A DNA stretch of 17,910 bases from JBGTKH01 sp041744735 (GTDB lineage: Bacteria; Planctomycetota; Planctomycetia; Pirellulales; Pirellulaceae), in contig JBGTKH010000098.1 in assembly GCA_041744735.1 (NCBI GenBank), positions 1 to 17,910 of the forward strand. Direction: 5' to 3'. Under the pieces are notes generated by a model. It had not been told where the DNA came from. It made no database searches and was given only the letters and a program-made list of their open reading frames with translations. A program made the position numbers and the translations under genes. Below, piece after piece: positions 1-6,751 of the stretch. Within the stretch, counting starts at the first letter, position 1, and every line of letters starts with the position of its first letter.

Positions 1-199
1 GCCGCCCTTTGGCCGTTCGCTCGATGCCGATGACCATGTTGCCGACGCGCACCCGATCGTCGTATTCGGGACCAGGCTTCGTGTTGACGACAGGCGGTTC
101 GAGCGCCAGGTCGAGCATCGCCCGAGTTGGCTCAGCGGCGCTCAGCGCGGAAAGTGTTGCCGCCTGCAGAGCAAATAGGACACTTAGAAATTGTTTCAT
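1..199 (-). CDS. Exported protein, N-terminal part only (runs off left edge)
   Basis: Read on the minus strand, an ATG at 199 opens a frame that stays open to the window edge, giving 66 codons. It begins MKQFLSVLFALQAATLSALS, a Lys followed by a hydrophobic stretch and a small-residue region ending near Ala-22, which is a typical Sec signal peptide. The mature part starts near EPTRAMLDLALEPPVV and contains VRVGNMVIGIERTAKG. A clear Shine-Dalgarno (AAGGAGT on the minus strand, 206-212) sits about 7 bases before the ATG and fixes the start. The gene is divergent from the protease at 405. I do not recognise the family; the C-terminal part is needed. Existence of the gene is well supported, function unknown. 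Confidence 0.75.
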   Translation of the reverse strand, partial: MKQFLSVLFALQAATLSALSAAEPTRAMLDLALEPPVVNTKPGPEYDDRVRVGNMVIGIERTAKGR

Positions 200-285
200 G
201 AGCGTACTCCTTCATGGGCTTGCGTCGGATTGCCGGCCGGCCACATCTTACATGACAAGGAATTGCAATGCACCTCAACCGGTAG

Positions 286-342
286 TGGGCCAATTCATGT
301 TGCAACAGGTCGTTGGCCCAACTGGCGCGTCGTGCGTAGAAT
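286..342 (+). promoter_or_regulatory. Candidate promoter with overlapping inverted repeat, upstream of the protease gene
   Basis: TTGGCC (313-318) and TAGAAT (337-342) are separated by 18 bases and fit a sigma-70-type promoter (4/6 and 5/6 matches), about 60 bases before the protease ATG. A perfect 8-bp inverted repeat, TGGGCCAA (286-293) and TTGGCCCA (313-320), covers the -35 box and could be an operator. It is an inspection call only; such matches occur by chance. The rest of the divergent gap 200-404 shows only a GC palindrome at 232-241. Confidence 0.3.
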
Positions 343-404
343 TGGGCGTTCGCTCGTCCGACGATACTCTCTCTCGCATTTGACACCTGCCGTAAGGAAT
401 CGCC

Positions 405-1436
405 ATGTATCAACACAGTCGTTCACGACGCCGCATTGTCCGATTGCTGGCCGCAAATTCCGAAGCACACGAACGGGAGCCGGCACCGAAAGCCCCGCCT
501 CCAGCAATTGCCGATGATGCGGAATTGCTCGATGCCTATTCGCAGGCTGTCATTCGAGTTGTTGATTCCGTTGGCCCGGCGGTGATTAGCATCACGGGAG
601 GCCGCGAAGACACGCGTGGCGGCGTGGGGTCCGGCTTCCTGCTGACGCCAGATGGTTATGCGTTAACGAATAGTCACGTTGTCGATGCGCGAAGAAAACT
701 GGGTGCCACGACTTCCGAAGGCGATGAACTTGAGGCCACGCTGGAGGGCGATGATGCGGCGACGGACCTGGCGCTGATTCGCGTCGCCGCCCGCGATCTG
801 CCCACGGTGAAACTGGGTGACTCGGATGTTTTGCGTGCCGGCCAGTTGGTCATTGCGCTGGGAAATCCGTTCGGCTTTCAGTCCACCGTGTCCACCGGCG
901 TGGTCAGTGCGCTGGGGCGGTCGATGCGCGGCCGCGAGGGACGTCTGATCGACAATGTGATTCAACACACCGCGCCGCTTAACCCGGGCAATTCCGGCGG
1001 ACCGTTGGTGGATTCACGCGGCCGCGTTGTGGGTGTGAACACGGCGATCATCGCGATGGCGCAGGGGCTGGGGTTTGCTCTGCCGGCCAATACGGCTCAG
1101 TGGGTTGTCGGCGAACTGATGAATCATGGGCAGGTGCGGCGAGCCCGATTGGGCATCACGGCCGACATGGTGCCCGTGCCGCGGTGGCTGGCGCGGCAAC
1201 TGGATTTGCTGAACGATCGAGCGATCGAGGTCATGTCCGTTCAGTCCGGCAGCCCAGCGGCCCAAGCGGGCATCGATGAAGGTGACGTGATCGTGGCTGC
1301 CAACGGTCGCATCATTACCAGCGTGGATGACCTACACCGCATTCTGGCCACCGCACCCGCGGATCACCCGCTGCACCTGACGCTCCTTCGCCGACATCGC
1401 GCCATCGAGGTCCAAGTCGTACCAAGATTTCCATGA
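405..1436 (+). CDS. Trypsin-like serine protease of the HtrA/Deg type with one PDZ domain
   Basis: This 343-aa protein has the whole S1C protease signature. The catalytic triad is visible: His91 in TNSHVVDA, Asp121 in ATDLALIRV and Ser197 in NPGNSGGP, with spacing like DegP/DegQ. Residues about 50-225 form the protease domain. Residues about 235-340 form one PDZ domain (SVQSGSPAAQAGIDEGDVI is its typical carboxylate-loop/hairpin region). It would cleave misfolded or unassembled proteins, with the PDZ domain binding C-termini. No hydrophobic signal peptide or membrane anchor is visible: the N-terminus is MYQHSRSRRRIVRLL followed by an acidic/Pro-rich linker. The site of action is therefore uncertain; most relatives are periplasmic. 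TAAGGA at 393-398 lies 6 bases before the ATG and supports this start. It has one PDZ domain, unlike two-PDZ DegP. Confidence 0.93.
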   Translation: MYQHSRSRRRIVRLLAANSEAHEREPAPKAPPPAIADDAELLDAYSQAVIRVVDSVGPAVISITGGREDTRGGVGSGFLLTPDGYALTNSHVVDARRKLGATTSEGDELEATLEGDDAATDLALIRVAARDLPTVKLGDSDVLRAGQLVIALGNPFGFQSTVSTGVVSALGRSMRGREGRLIDNVIQHTAPLNPGNSGGPLVDSRGRVVGVNTAIIAMAQGLGFALPANTAQWVVGELMNHGQVRRARLGITADMVPVPRWLARQLDLLNDRAIEVMSVQSGSPAAQAGIDEGDVIVAANGRIITSVDDLHRILATAPADHPLHLTLLRRHRAIEVQVVPRFP

Positions 1437-1442
1437 TCCCAG

Positions 1443-1472
1443 TTGAATCCCCCGCGCGCATTCCGTTAGAAT
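1443..1472 (+). promoter_or_regulatory. Candidate sigma-70-type promoter for the secretin-signature gene
   Basis: TTGAAT (1443-1448) and TAGAAT (1467-1472) are 18 bases apart and begin 7 bases after the protease stop codon. The TAGAAT box is the same as in the candidate at 337-342. It would give a leader of about 210 bases containing the inverted repeat at 1579-1648. Low-confidence inspection call. Confidence 0.35.
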
Positions 1473-1494
1473 GACCGCAGTTAGAATAACCGCA
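1465..1494 (+). repeat. Tandem 15-bp duplication carrying the -10-like TAGAAT box
   Basis: GTTAGAATGACCGCA (1465-1479) is followed directly by GTTAGAATAACCGCA (1480-1494), 14 of 15 bases identical. The duplication copies the TAGAAT box of the candidate promoter, so there may be two alternative -10 elements 15 bases apart, or this may be a small duplicated binding site. Confidence 0.6.
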
Positions 1495-1578
1495 GTTCTT
1501 TCCGTCGATACGAGGATCGAGAGACGAGGCACTAGTGATTTTTCACAGCCAAAAAATCGGCTGACGTGTGACGATCGT

Positions 1579-1648
1579 CGTTTAACGGCAAGCCGTAGGC
1601 GACGGTAAACGCCGACCCACGCCGTCACCTACGGCTTGCCGTTAAACG
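1579..1648. repeat. Long inverted repeat (27-bp arms, 16-base loop), REP-like
   Basis: The left arm 1579-1605 begins CGTTTAACGGCAAGCCGTAG and the right arm 1622-1648 is its reverse complement with one mismatch. It lies in the leader of the gene at 1687. There is no T-tract after it, so it is not a classical intrinsic terminator. It fits the type of short interspersed palindromic repeat common between planctomycete genes, though only one copy of this sequence is seen in the window. Confidence 0.8.
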
Positions 1649-1686
1649 AGCCAACCCTAACTTTCACTTGAGACAAAGCACTCGCC

Positions 1687-2406
1687 ATGTTGCGACAAAA
1701 CTTTTGGTTGCCCTTGGTCGTGTTCATGATCAGCAGTGCGACCGCGTGGGGTCAAGGCGGCGCGACGACGGTTCAGTTGCCGACGTTCAACTTCACAACG
1801 GTCAACACGACCGTGACTGTGCCCGACGGCGGCACGGCGTTCCTGGGCGGTATTGATCGGGCTCGCGAGGGATCGGTGTCGCGCGGCGTGCCTTTGTTGG
1901 GCAAAGTGCCGGGCGTCAATCGCCTGTTTCGCAACGAAGGCATCGGCCGCGAGTTCAGCAGCAGTTCGTTTTCTGTCACTGCTCGCATCATCAACCTCGA
2001 GGAAGAGGAAGAAAGACAAGTCGGCCGCGTGCTGGCTCAGCGCGATGCGTTGGGCGGCGGCGGTCGAGTGGCCTTCGATCCGATGGCTGATCCCCAGGCC
2101 GACTTCATCACCCGCAACCTCGCTCGCCATCCGGCGGGCGAAGTGGTCGGCCAGTCGGAGTCGAAGCTGCCCAGCACCGAAGAGCTTCAGCGCCGCAATG
2201 AATTGGCTCAGCAACAACGATCCGCCGAGGCCGTGTCCTTTTACGAGAAAGCCAAGTCGCTAGAGGCCGAGGGAAAAGCAAATGTCGCCAAAGTCTACTA
2301 CGACATGGCCGCGCGGCGCAGTTTCGGCGCGTTTCAAGAAGAAATCTTCGCTCGTATCGAAGGGCTAAGTGGCGACAACTCCCGTCGCGTCGCATCGGGC
2401 GAATGA
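1687..2406 (+). CDS. Small exported protein with a secretin C-terminal signature
   Basis: The 239-aa product starts with a signal peptide (residues 1 to about 21, hydrophobic WLPLVVFMISSATAWG). Residues about 42-82 read as the core signature of type II/III secretins: VTVPDGGTAFLGGI, an 11-residue spacer, then VPLLGKVPGVNRLFR, compared with the VPxLGxxPxxxxLF seen in PilQ/GspD. Normal secretins are over 400 aa with N-domains and a complete beta-barrel. Here only this strand-loop region exists, followed by a short beta stretch, an EEEEE patch (about 105-109) and a helical C-terminus (about 165-225) rich in Glu, Gln and Ala. It therefore cannot form a secretin pore on its own by the known fold. 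It may dock to a secretin or reuse the motif. The start has no strong Shine-Dalgarno. Role unknown. Confidence 0.8.
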   Translation: MLRQNFWLPLVVFMISSATAWGQGGATTVQLPTFNFTTVNTTVTVPDGGTAFLGGIDRAREGSVSRGVPLLGKVPGVNRLFRNEGIGREFSSSSFSVTARIINLEEEEERQVGRVLAQRDALGGGGRVAFDPMADPQADFITRNLARHPAGEVVGQSESKLPSTEELQRRNELAQQQRSAEAVSFYEKAKSLEAEGKANVAKVYYDMAARRSFGAFQEEIFARIEGLSGDNSRRVASGE

Positions 2407-2445
2407 TCGCTGCCTTGCAATCCGCCACCGTACTCGTCCGTTTTC

Positions 2446-2506
2446 GTGGCGTAAGCTTCCAGCTTGCGTTTGTTCTTGGAGATGGCAAGCAGGATGCTTA
2501 CCCCAC
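2446..2506. repeat. Inverted repeat between convergent genes, possible bidirectional terminator
   Basis: GTGGCGTAAGCTTCCAGCTTGC (2446-2467, shown here only to define the arm ends GTGGCG and GCTTGC) pairs with 2485-2506 at 19 of 22 positions, with a 17-base loop. It lies between the stop codons of the secretin-signature gene and the minus-strand Ala/Pro/Lys gene. That position suits a bidirectional terminator, though a T-tract is lacking. AAGCTTCCAGCTTGC-type palindromes are a familiar kind of dispersed repeat in planctomycete genomes (from memory, unchecked). Confidence 0.7.
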
Positions 2507-2527
2507 TTTCCAGCACTCAAGCCTCGA

Positions 2528-3262
2528 TCACTTCTTCGCATCCGTCTTGCGCAACAGCGCGATGATGTCGGCAGTGGTTTTGGGTCGTTCGCCGCGGGCG
2601 GGCTTGGATTTCTCAGCGGGCGCTTCTTCGGCGGCTGGTGTGGCAGCAGTTTCTGCCAGGGCCGCTTCTTCCACAGCGGCTTCTTCGGTCGCAGGTTCGG
2701 CGGCGGGCGCGGCGGGTGTAGCTCCGCTCTTTTCAGCGCGAGCGGCGGCCAGCATGTCGGCGACGCTCATCTTTTTGCCAGCGGCTTTTGGTTTTGTTTC
2801 TGCCGCGGGTGCTTTCGCCGCGGTGCCGGCATCGGCCGTCCGAGCGGCGGCTAGAATGTCGGCCACTGACTTCTTTGCTCCCGCTGGCGGCGCCGCTTTC
2901 TCTGGTGCGGCCTTCGCGGGTGCCGCTTTGGCGGGTGCCGCTTTGGCTGGCGCCGCTTTGGCCGGCGCGGCTTCTTTCTTTGCCGCCGGCTTTTCGGCCG
3001 CTGGTGCTGAGGCCTTTTTCGCGGCTGGCTTTTCCTCTTTCGGCAGCGGCTTGTCGACGACCTTCAAAAAGTCCACGTCGATGTCGTACCAGCCGATGTT
3101 GTTGTTGCCGTCGAATTCGACCAGCGCCCGGCCGCTCATGTTCACCGTCTTCACCGTTCCGGTCAGTCCCTTAAACCGCCGTAGTTCGGGGCAGCCATCA
3201 TCCACGACGACATACTTGTCCGTGTACTCTTGCTTCAGCTTCTCAATGTGTTCAAAGACCAT
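2528..3262 (-). CDS. Ala/Pro/Lys-rich protein with beta-rich N-terminus and three ADIL-type repeats
   Basis: This 244-aa protein has a folded N-terminal part (1-70), which looks like a small beta-barrel: KYVVVDDGCPELRRFKGLTG, then TVKTVNMSGRALVEFDG and IGWYDIDVDFLKVV. After it comes a long Lys/Ala/Pro tail with five AKAAP-like units (about 98-122). Inside the tail are three copies of a short amphipathic motif: SVADILAAAR (132-141), SVADMLAAAR (166-175) and TTADIIALLR (229-238, near the C-terminus). The tail recalls histone-H1-like basic bacterial proteins, but it is mixed in charge (many Glu after 180). No signal peptide or membrane segment is seen, so it is likely cytoplasmic. AAGGAG on the minus strand (3275-3280) lies 12 bases before the ATG. 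Longer frames on the other strand are composition shadows. The function is unknown; the repeats look like docking helices. Confidence 0.85.
   Translation of the reverse strand: MVFEHIEKLKQEYTDKYVVVDDGCPELRRFKGLTGTVKTVNMSGRALVEFDGNNNIGWYDIDVDFLKVVDKPLPKEEKPAAKKASAPAAEKPAAKKEAAPAKAAPAKAAPAKAAPAKAAPEKAAPPAGAKKSVADILAAARTADAGTAAKAPAAETKPKAAGKKMSVADMLAAARAEKSGATPAAPAAEPATEEAAVEEAALAETAATPAAEEAPAEKSKPARGERPKTTADIIALLRKTDAKK
2916..2975. repeat. 15-bp tandem repeat inside the Ala/Pro/Lys-coding gene
   Basis: Units GCGGGTGCCGCTTTG (2916-2930 and 2931-2945), GCTGGCGCCGCTTTG (2946-2960) and a degenerate fourth unit (2961-2975) encode the AKAAP repeats on the minus strand. Length variation between strains by slippage would be in frame. 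Confidence 0.85.
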
Positions 3263-3426
3263 CGCAGCCGCGTGCTCCTTGGATTGGCTTGACTAGTTCG
3301 CGGATTGCAGGACAAACGCACGGCCATTGTGGTAATGAACCGCGGCGAAATCAAGGCCACGGGGCACGTAGCCGCACGTAGGCCAGTCTCTCCGAGACGG
3401 GGAATTCACGGGAGCTGGTTTCATAA

Positions 3427-3502
3427 GCTGTAGCTTGGGTCTCTGACCCGAGTAAATCACGGTAACACGGTAAATGGTCGGGTCGGAGACCCAACCTACA
3501 GC
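3427..3502. repeat. Long inverted repeat (25-bp arms) in the gap 3263-3676
   Basis: The arms 3427-3451 (starting GCTGTAGCTTGGGTCTCTGA) and 3478-3502 pair at 23 of 25 positions around a 26-base loop with GTAAAT/GGTAA direct repeats. The rest of this 414-bp gap holds no convincing gene. At 3381-3399 the sequence GGCCAGTCTCTCCGAGACGG looks like half of another palindromic repeat without its partner, preceded by a short CACGTAG direct repeat. I see no clear promoter for the gene at 3677. Confidence 0.75.
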
Positions 3503-3676
3503 GCGTGGCGCGAGGGCAGTTGCCAGGGTAGTGAAATGGATTATGATGAGCGGGTCACTCGGCTCGGGCGCTTCTCCCGATCTTTCATATGGAGTTCCCG
3601 CGGATTCGCGACTTGCTGCATGGACGGCGTTTTCCTTTTCGTGCCTGCGGCGACGTGACTTTCACAGGGTCCCGTC

Positions 3677-5620
3677 ATGTACTTCAAATTCCCCTGCACC
3701 AACTGCGGAAAGAATCTCAAGGTTCGCGAGGAAAACGTCGGCCGCAAGGCCCGCTGCCCGTACTGCCACACGTCGGTGGTCGTGCCCGAGCCGCCGCAGC
3801 AGCCCGAATCATCAGGCCTCGACTTGGCCTCGCTGGACTTGTCCGCGGCCGAATCGCCGACGACAGGGCCATCGCCGCTTGATCCATTGCCGCAAGAAGC
3901 ACCAGGCATCAACATCGGCGCGCCGCAGGTGAAGTCCACCGCGATTACTCCGAGCGTGTCGCGGGGCAAGAAGACCACGAAAGTAGAGACGCCGGCAGCG
4001 GAAAGCCCGGCACGCAGGGCTTCGGATAGCGGGGCCAGCGGCACCAACGTGAGCATGCTGTGGACCGCGCTGGTTGGGCTCGGACTCACGTTGCTGTTTT
4101 ACGCCGCCGTGTATCCGTTGCCCGATGACGAACGCTTCAAGAAAGCGCCGGACGATGCGAAGACGAAAACTGCCGAACCCGAACAGGCCACTACTGACGT
4201 GACGGAGACGACAGTCGCCCCAGTGAGTGAGAATCCAGCGCCTGCCGCGCCCAAGAAAAAATTCGTCGTTTACTTCCGTGAGCTGTTCTACGAGCGTGGC
4301 TGGGTGACGATTGCTGAAGCGTTCCTAATGTGGTGGTCGGTGGCCATTCTGATTTTCAAGTCGCGCAAACTGATGCGGCAAAAAGAATCGATGCTCTTCG
4401 ACGTGCTGCCAGAGGAACTCTCTCGTGACATCACGGTCGCCGAGTTGCCCAAGTACACGAAACACGTGCGCGATCTGCCGGTCGATCCATCGGCCAGCTT
4501 TCTGATCCAGCGCGTGCTGCGCGGCTTGGAACATTTCAGTGTCCGGCGTAGTGCGTCGGAAGTGTCAACGATGCTCGGCTCGCAATCTCAAATCGACGCA
4601 GTTGAGGTCAGTTCCAGCTATGCGATCCTGAACGTGTTCATTTGGGCGATCCCGATTCTCGGATTCATCGGCACTGTACAAGGTTTGGGCGAGGCGGTCG
4701 GCAACCTTTCGGGCAGTCTCGAGGGCGCCGGGGACGTCGAGGGTATCAAGACTGCATTAGGCGAAATCACGTCGGGCTTGGGCGTGGCCTTCGACACTAC
4801 GCTGGTCGCGCTCATCATGAGCCTGTTGCTGAAGCTCCCGGCCAGTTCGATGCAGAAGTCTGAAGAGGATCTGCTGAACTGGGTTGATGAATACTGCAAT
4901 GAAAACTTGCTGAAGCGGCTGAACGACGGCGACCATGCCGCGCCGGCAGCCGATCCCTCCAGCCGGACCATCCAAAAGGCCATCGACGCCGCGATGGCCG
5001 AACATCACGCGGAACTGCGCACGTGGACTAAAAAGCTGCAGTCGATCGGCTCAACGCTCACCGAAGACGTCGTCAAAGGCTGGTCGTCGATTCATGACGA
5101 ACTGCAGCAGAAACACGAACAGCGGCTGGCGCAGATCAATCAATCGGTCGGATCGCTGGCCGAGGTCGTGCCACAAATCGCCGCCGTGGGACAGCAGTTG
5201 GCCGCGCTTCAGCAAACGCAGGCACATCAAATCGGCGAGGTCGCAACGACCGTGGGCCAACAGGCCGAGGCGATTGAACGCCGGGCCGAGGAACATCAGG
5301 CGCGCGTCGAACAGAACTTGAACCGCATGGTGGAACAGCTTCAGCAGACCACCGCTGACCTTGCGGAGAAGGTCGCCGCCCACTCCCAACAGGCGCTCAG
5401 CGAACTGGCCGAACGAAACGGCACCGTGCAAACCGAAGTGGCCGAATCGATGCGCGGCGCCGCCCAGTCCATGCAAACTTACTTCGGCGGGCTCGAACAA
5501 GGTTTGAGTGCCCTCAACGGCGTGCTCGTTGAACTGGGGCAGAAGCAGGTGGTCATTCAAACGCAACCCGCGCCGCGCAAAAGCTGGAGCTTGTTCCGCC
5601 GTGGCAACGGCAAGAGGTAA
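3677..5620 (+). CDS. MotA/TolQ/ExbB-like proton-channel subunit with zinc ribbon and long coiled-coil tail
   Basis: The 647-aa protein has several parts. Residues 1-35 form a zinc ribbon with Cys7-x2-Cys10 and Cys27-x2-Cys30, followed by a Pro/Ser/Ala linker. Transmembrane segments lie at about 125-148, 208-228, 315-338 and 363-387. The last two carry the MotA/TolQ/ExbB core: IPILGFIGTVQGLGEA and GLGVAFDTTLVALIMSLLL. Residues about 430-640 are a long Gln/Glu/Ala-rich helical coiled coil. Family members are pentameric channels that convert ion flow into rotation or force with a MotB/ExbD-type partner in the inner membrane. A long cytoplasmic tail recalls ZorA of Zorya defence motors, but no ZorB, ZorC or ZorD is present here. 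The zinc ribbon at the N-terminus is not part of standard MotA/ExbB. The stop overlaps the next start by one base (TAATG), so the two genes are translationally coupled. SD before the ATG is weak. Confidence 0.88.
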   Translation: MYFKFPCTNCGKNLKVREENVGRKARCPYCHTSVVVPEPPQQPESSGLDLASLDLSAAESPTTGPSPLDPLPQEAPGINIGAPQVKSTAITPSVSRGKKTTKVETPAAESPARRASDSGASGTNVSMLWTALVGLGLTLLFYAAVYPLPDDERFKKAPDDAKTKTAEPEQATTDVTETTVAPVSENPAPAAPKKKFVVYFRELFYERGWVTIAEAFLMWWSVAILIFKSRKLMRQKESMLFDVLPEELSRDITVAELPKYTKHVRDLPVDPSASFLIQRVLRGLEHFSVRRSASEVSTMLGSQSQIDAVEVSSSYAILNVFIWAIPILGFIGTVQGLGEAVGNLSGSLEGAGDVEGIKTALGEITSGLGVAFDTTLVALIMSLLLKLPASSMQKSEEDLLNWVDEYCNENLLKRLNDGDHAAPAADPSSRTIQKAIDAAMAEHHAELRTWTKKLQSIGSTLTEDVVKGWSSIHDELQQKHEQRLAQINQSVGSLAEVVPQIAAVGQQLAALQQTQAHQIGEVATTVGQQAEAIERRAEEHQARVEQNLNRMVEQLQQTTADLAEKVAAHSQQALSELAERNGTVQTEVAESMRGAAQSMQTYFGGLEQGLSALNGVLVELGQKQVVIQTQPAPRKSWSLFRRGNGKR

Positions 5621-6486
5621 TGGCTGCCATGCTCAAACAAGACGTCGAAGAATCCGTCTCGCTGTTCCCGTTTCTCAGCATCCTGGCGTGCATCATCGGG
5701 ATCTTGATCCTGATGATTACCGCCGTGGCGCTAGGCCAAATCGGCAAGGACAAGACGCCCCAAGAGCAGACCGCCGATGCCGCCGACGCCGAGGCCGCCG
5801 CTAAAGCCGCAGCCGAAGCAGCGGGCCGCGTCGAGCAATTCAAACAGGTCCAAGAGCAACTCAAGGCCGAAGATCGCGAAATGCAGCGGCTCCGCGAGTT
5901 GATCGCCGGTGCGGACGCTACCCGCAAACAGCTCGACCAAGCCAAAGCGGAACTCGCAGCACTGGAAGCCGAGCGAAAAAAAGAAGAGGATAAGGTTCTG
6001 CAGAACAATACACTGCTGGCCCAACAACAGGTTGAAGCTTTGCGGTTGCAACAAAGGATCGAACAGTTTGAGAAGGACTTGGAACGCTTGAAAATGCTGA
6101 TCGATCAGTTGAAAGCCGAATTGGCCAAACGCAAGTCCGTGCCGACCGAGTCGCAAGTGGTGATCCAGCCCAGCGGCAGCGGCGTCGAACTGGATGCGAC
6201 CTTTATCGAATGCGCGGCGACCAGCATCGTGATGTACGACGGACCCACGCCGGTGCGCGTGCCGCGTGCCGCGCTCACCACCAGCCAACCGTACCGGGAT
6301 TTGCTCGATAAGGTCAAGGCGCAGCCCAAGGGAACGATCATCTTCCTGTTGCGCCCCGACGGCGTCGCCACGTACAACACCGCCCGCTCCGTCGCCCGCT
6401 CGCGCTACGTGACCAACGGCAAACTGGCCGTGGCCGGACAAGGGAACATCGACCTGAGCTTGATTCACCAGTCAATCAAAAAATGA
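5620..6486 (+). CDS. Single-pass membrane protein with coiled coil, partner of the MotA/ExbB-like subunit (B1)
   Basis: This 288-aa protein has a short cytoplasmic N-terminus and one membrane segment (about 14-38, SLFPFLSILACIIGILILMI). A long Ala/Glu/Gln/Arg-rich coiled coil (about 60-172) follows, then a compact C-terminal domain (about 175-288) with FIECAATSIVMYDG and GTIIFLLRPDGVATYNTAR. The topology and the position right after a MotA/ExbB-like gene suggest a MotB/ExbD-type stator partner. No Asp lies inside the membrane segment, unlike ExbD and MotB, and no OmpA-type peptidoglycan-binding motif is seen. The ATG overlaps the upstream stop (TAATG) with AAGAGG at 5612-5617 as Shine-Dalgarno; a second ATG at 5629 is possible. 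Stator role is an inference. Confidence 0.8.
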   Translation: MAAMLKQDVEESVSLFPFLSILACIIGILILMITAVALGQIGKDKTPQEQTADAADAEAAAKAAAEAAGRVEQFKQVQEQLKAEDREMQRLRELIAGADATRKQLDQAKAELAALEAERKKEEDKVLQNNTLLAQQQVEALRLQQRIEQFEKDLERLKMLIDQLKAELAKRKSVPTESQVVIQPSGSGVELDATFIECAATSIVMYDGPTPVRVPRAALTTSQPYRDLLDKVKAQPKGTIIFLLRPDGVATYNTARSVARSRYVTNGKLAVAGQGNIDLSLIHQSIKK

Positions 6487-6521
6487 AGACTGAACCAAAT
6501 GAACCAGATGAAGCTGTCTAC

Positions 6522-6724
6522 ATCGTAACCCGAAGCGTAAGCGAGGGCGTGTCATGCTCGCCCACGCCCTCGCTTACGCTCTTTGAAGTTGCGCTAGCAT
6601 CAATTCGTAGCCGAATTCGCCAGAATTTGGCTTTCGAGTTTAACCGAGACTGGCCAAATTCTGGCGAATTCGGCTACCTTCGGCCGAATAGCGCAACATC
6701 AAAACTTACGCTTCGGGTTACGAT
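6522..6724. repeat. Nested inverted repeat with CGAAGCGTAAGCGAGGG-type arms
   Basis: The arm at 6522-6541 (ATCGTAACCCGAAGCGTAAG) is perfectly complementary to 6705-6724. The overlapping stretch 6534-6551 is also perfectly complementary to 6563-6580 (18 bp, 11-base loop), so the left arm can pair with either partner. A third pair, 6585-6596 with 6689-6700, lies inside (11 of 12). The same arm sequence returns as a complete palindrome at 9662-9716. The gap 6487-6751 is filled by these elements and holds no convincing gene. Confidence 0.85.
6607..6677. repeat. Perfect 25-bp inverted repeat nested inside the 6522-6724 element
   Basis: GTAGCCGAATTCGCCAGAAT starts the left arm (6607-6631) and its exact reverse complement ends at 6677 (6653-6677), leaving a 21-base loop. 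The arm start GTAGCCGAA is shared with the elements at 12303 and 16222, suggesting one broad repeat family. Confidence 0.85.
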
Positions 6725-6751
6725 TCCGAGTACGCTCAATAATTAACGATC

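Noticed and set aside
1579..1648. Calling the palindromes intrinsic terminators
   Set aside because: None is followed by a T-tract, and several lie just upstream of genes rather than after them. Only the one at 2446-2506 has a terminator-like position.
1657..2217. 186-aa minus-strand frame opposite the secretin-signature gene
   Set aside because: The plus-strand frame has a signal peptide and a secretin signature. The minus frame is His/Arg/Gln-rich shadow.
2403..3296. 297-aa plus-strand frame opposite the Ala/Pro/Lys gene
   Set aside because: It is an Ala/Phe/Ser low-complexity mirror of the minus-strand repeats. The minus frame has a folded N-terminus and a Shine-Dalgarno.
3474..4089. Frames on both strands around the start of the MotA/ExbB-like gene (3474-3932 plus, 3541-4089 minus)
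   Set aside because: They overlap the clear zinc-ribbon frame and show no family pattern or ribosome site.
6483..6746. 87-aa frame in the gap before the second stator-like gene
   Set aside because: It consists of translated inverted repeats (6522-6724) and has no protein-like pattern.
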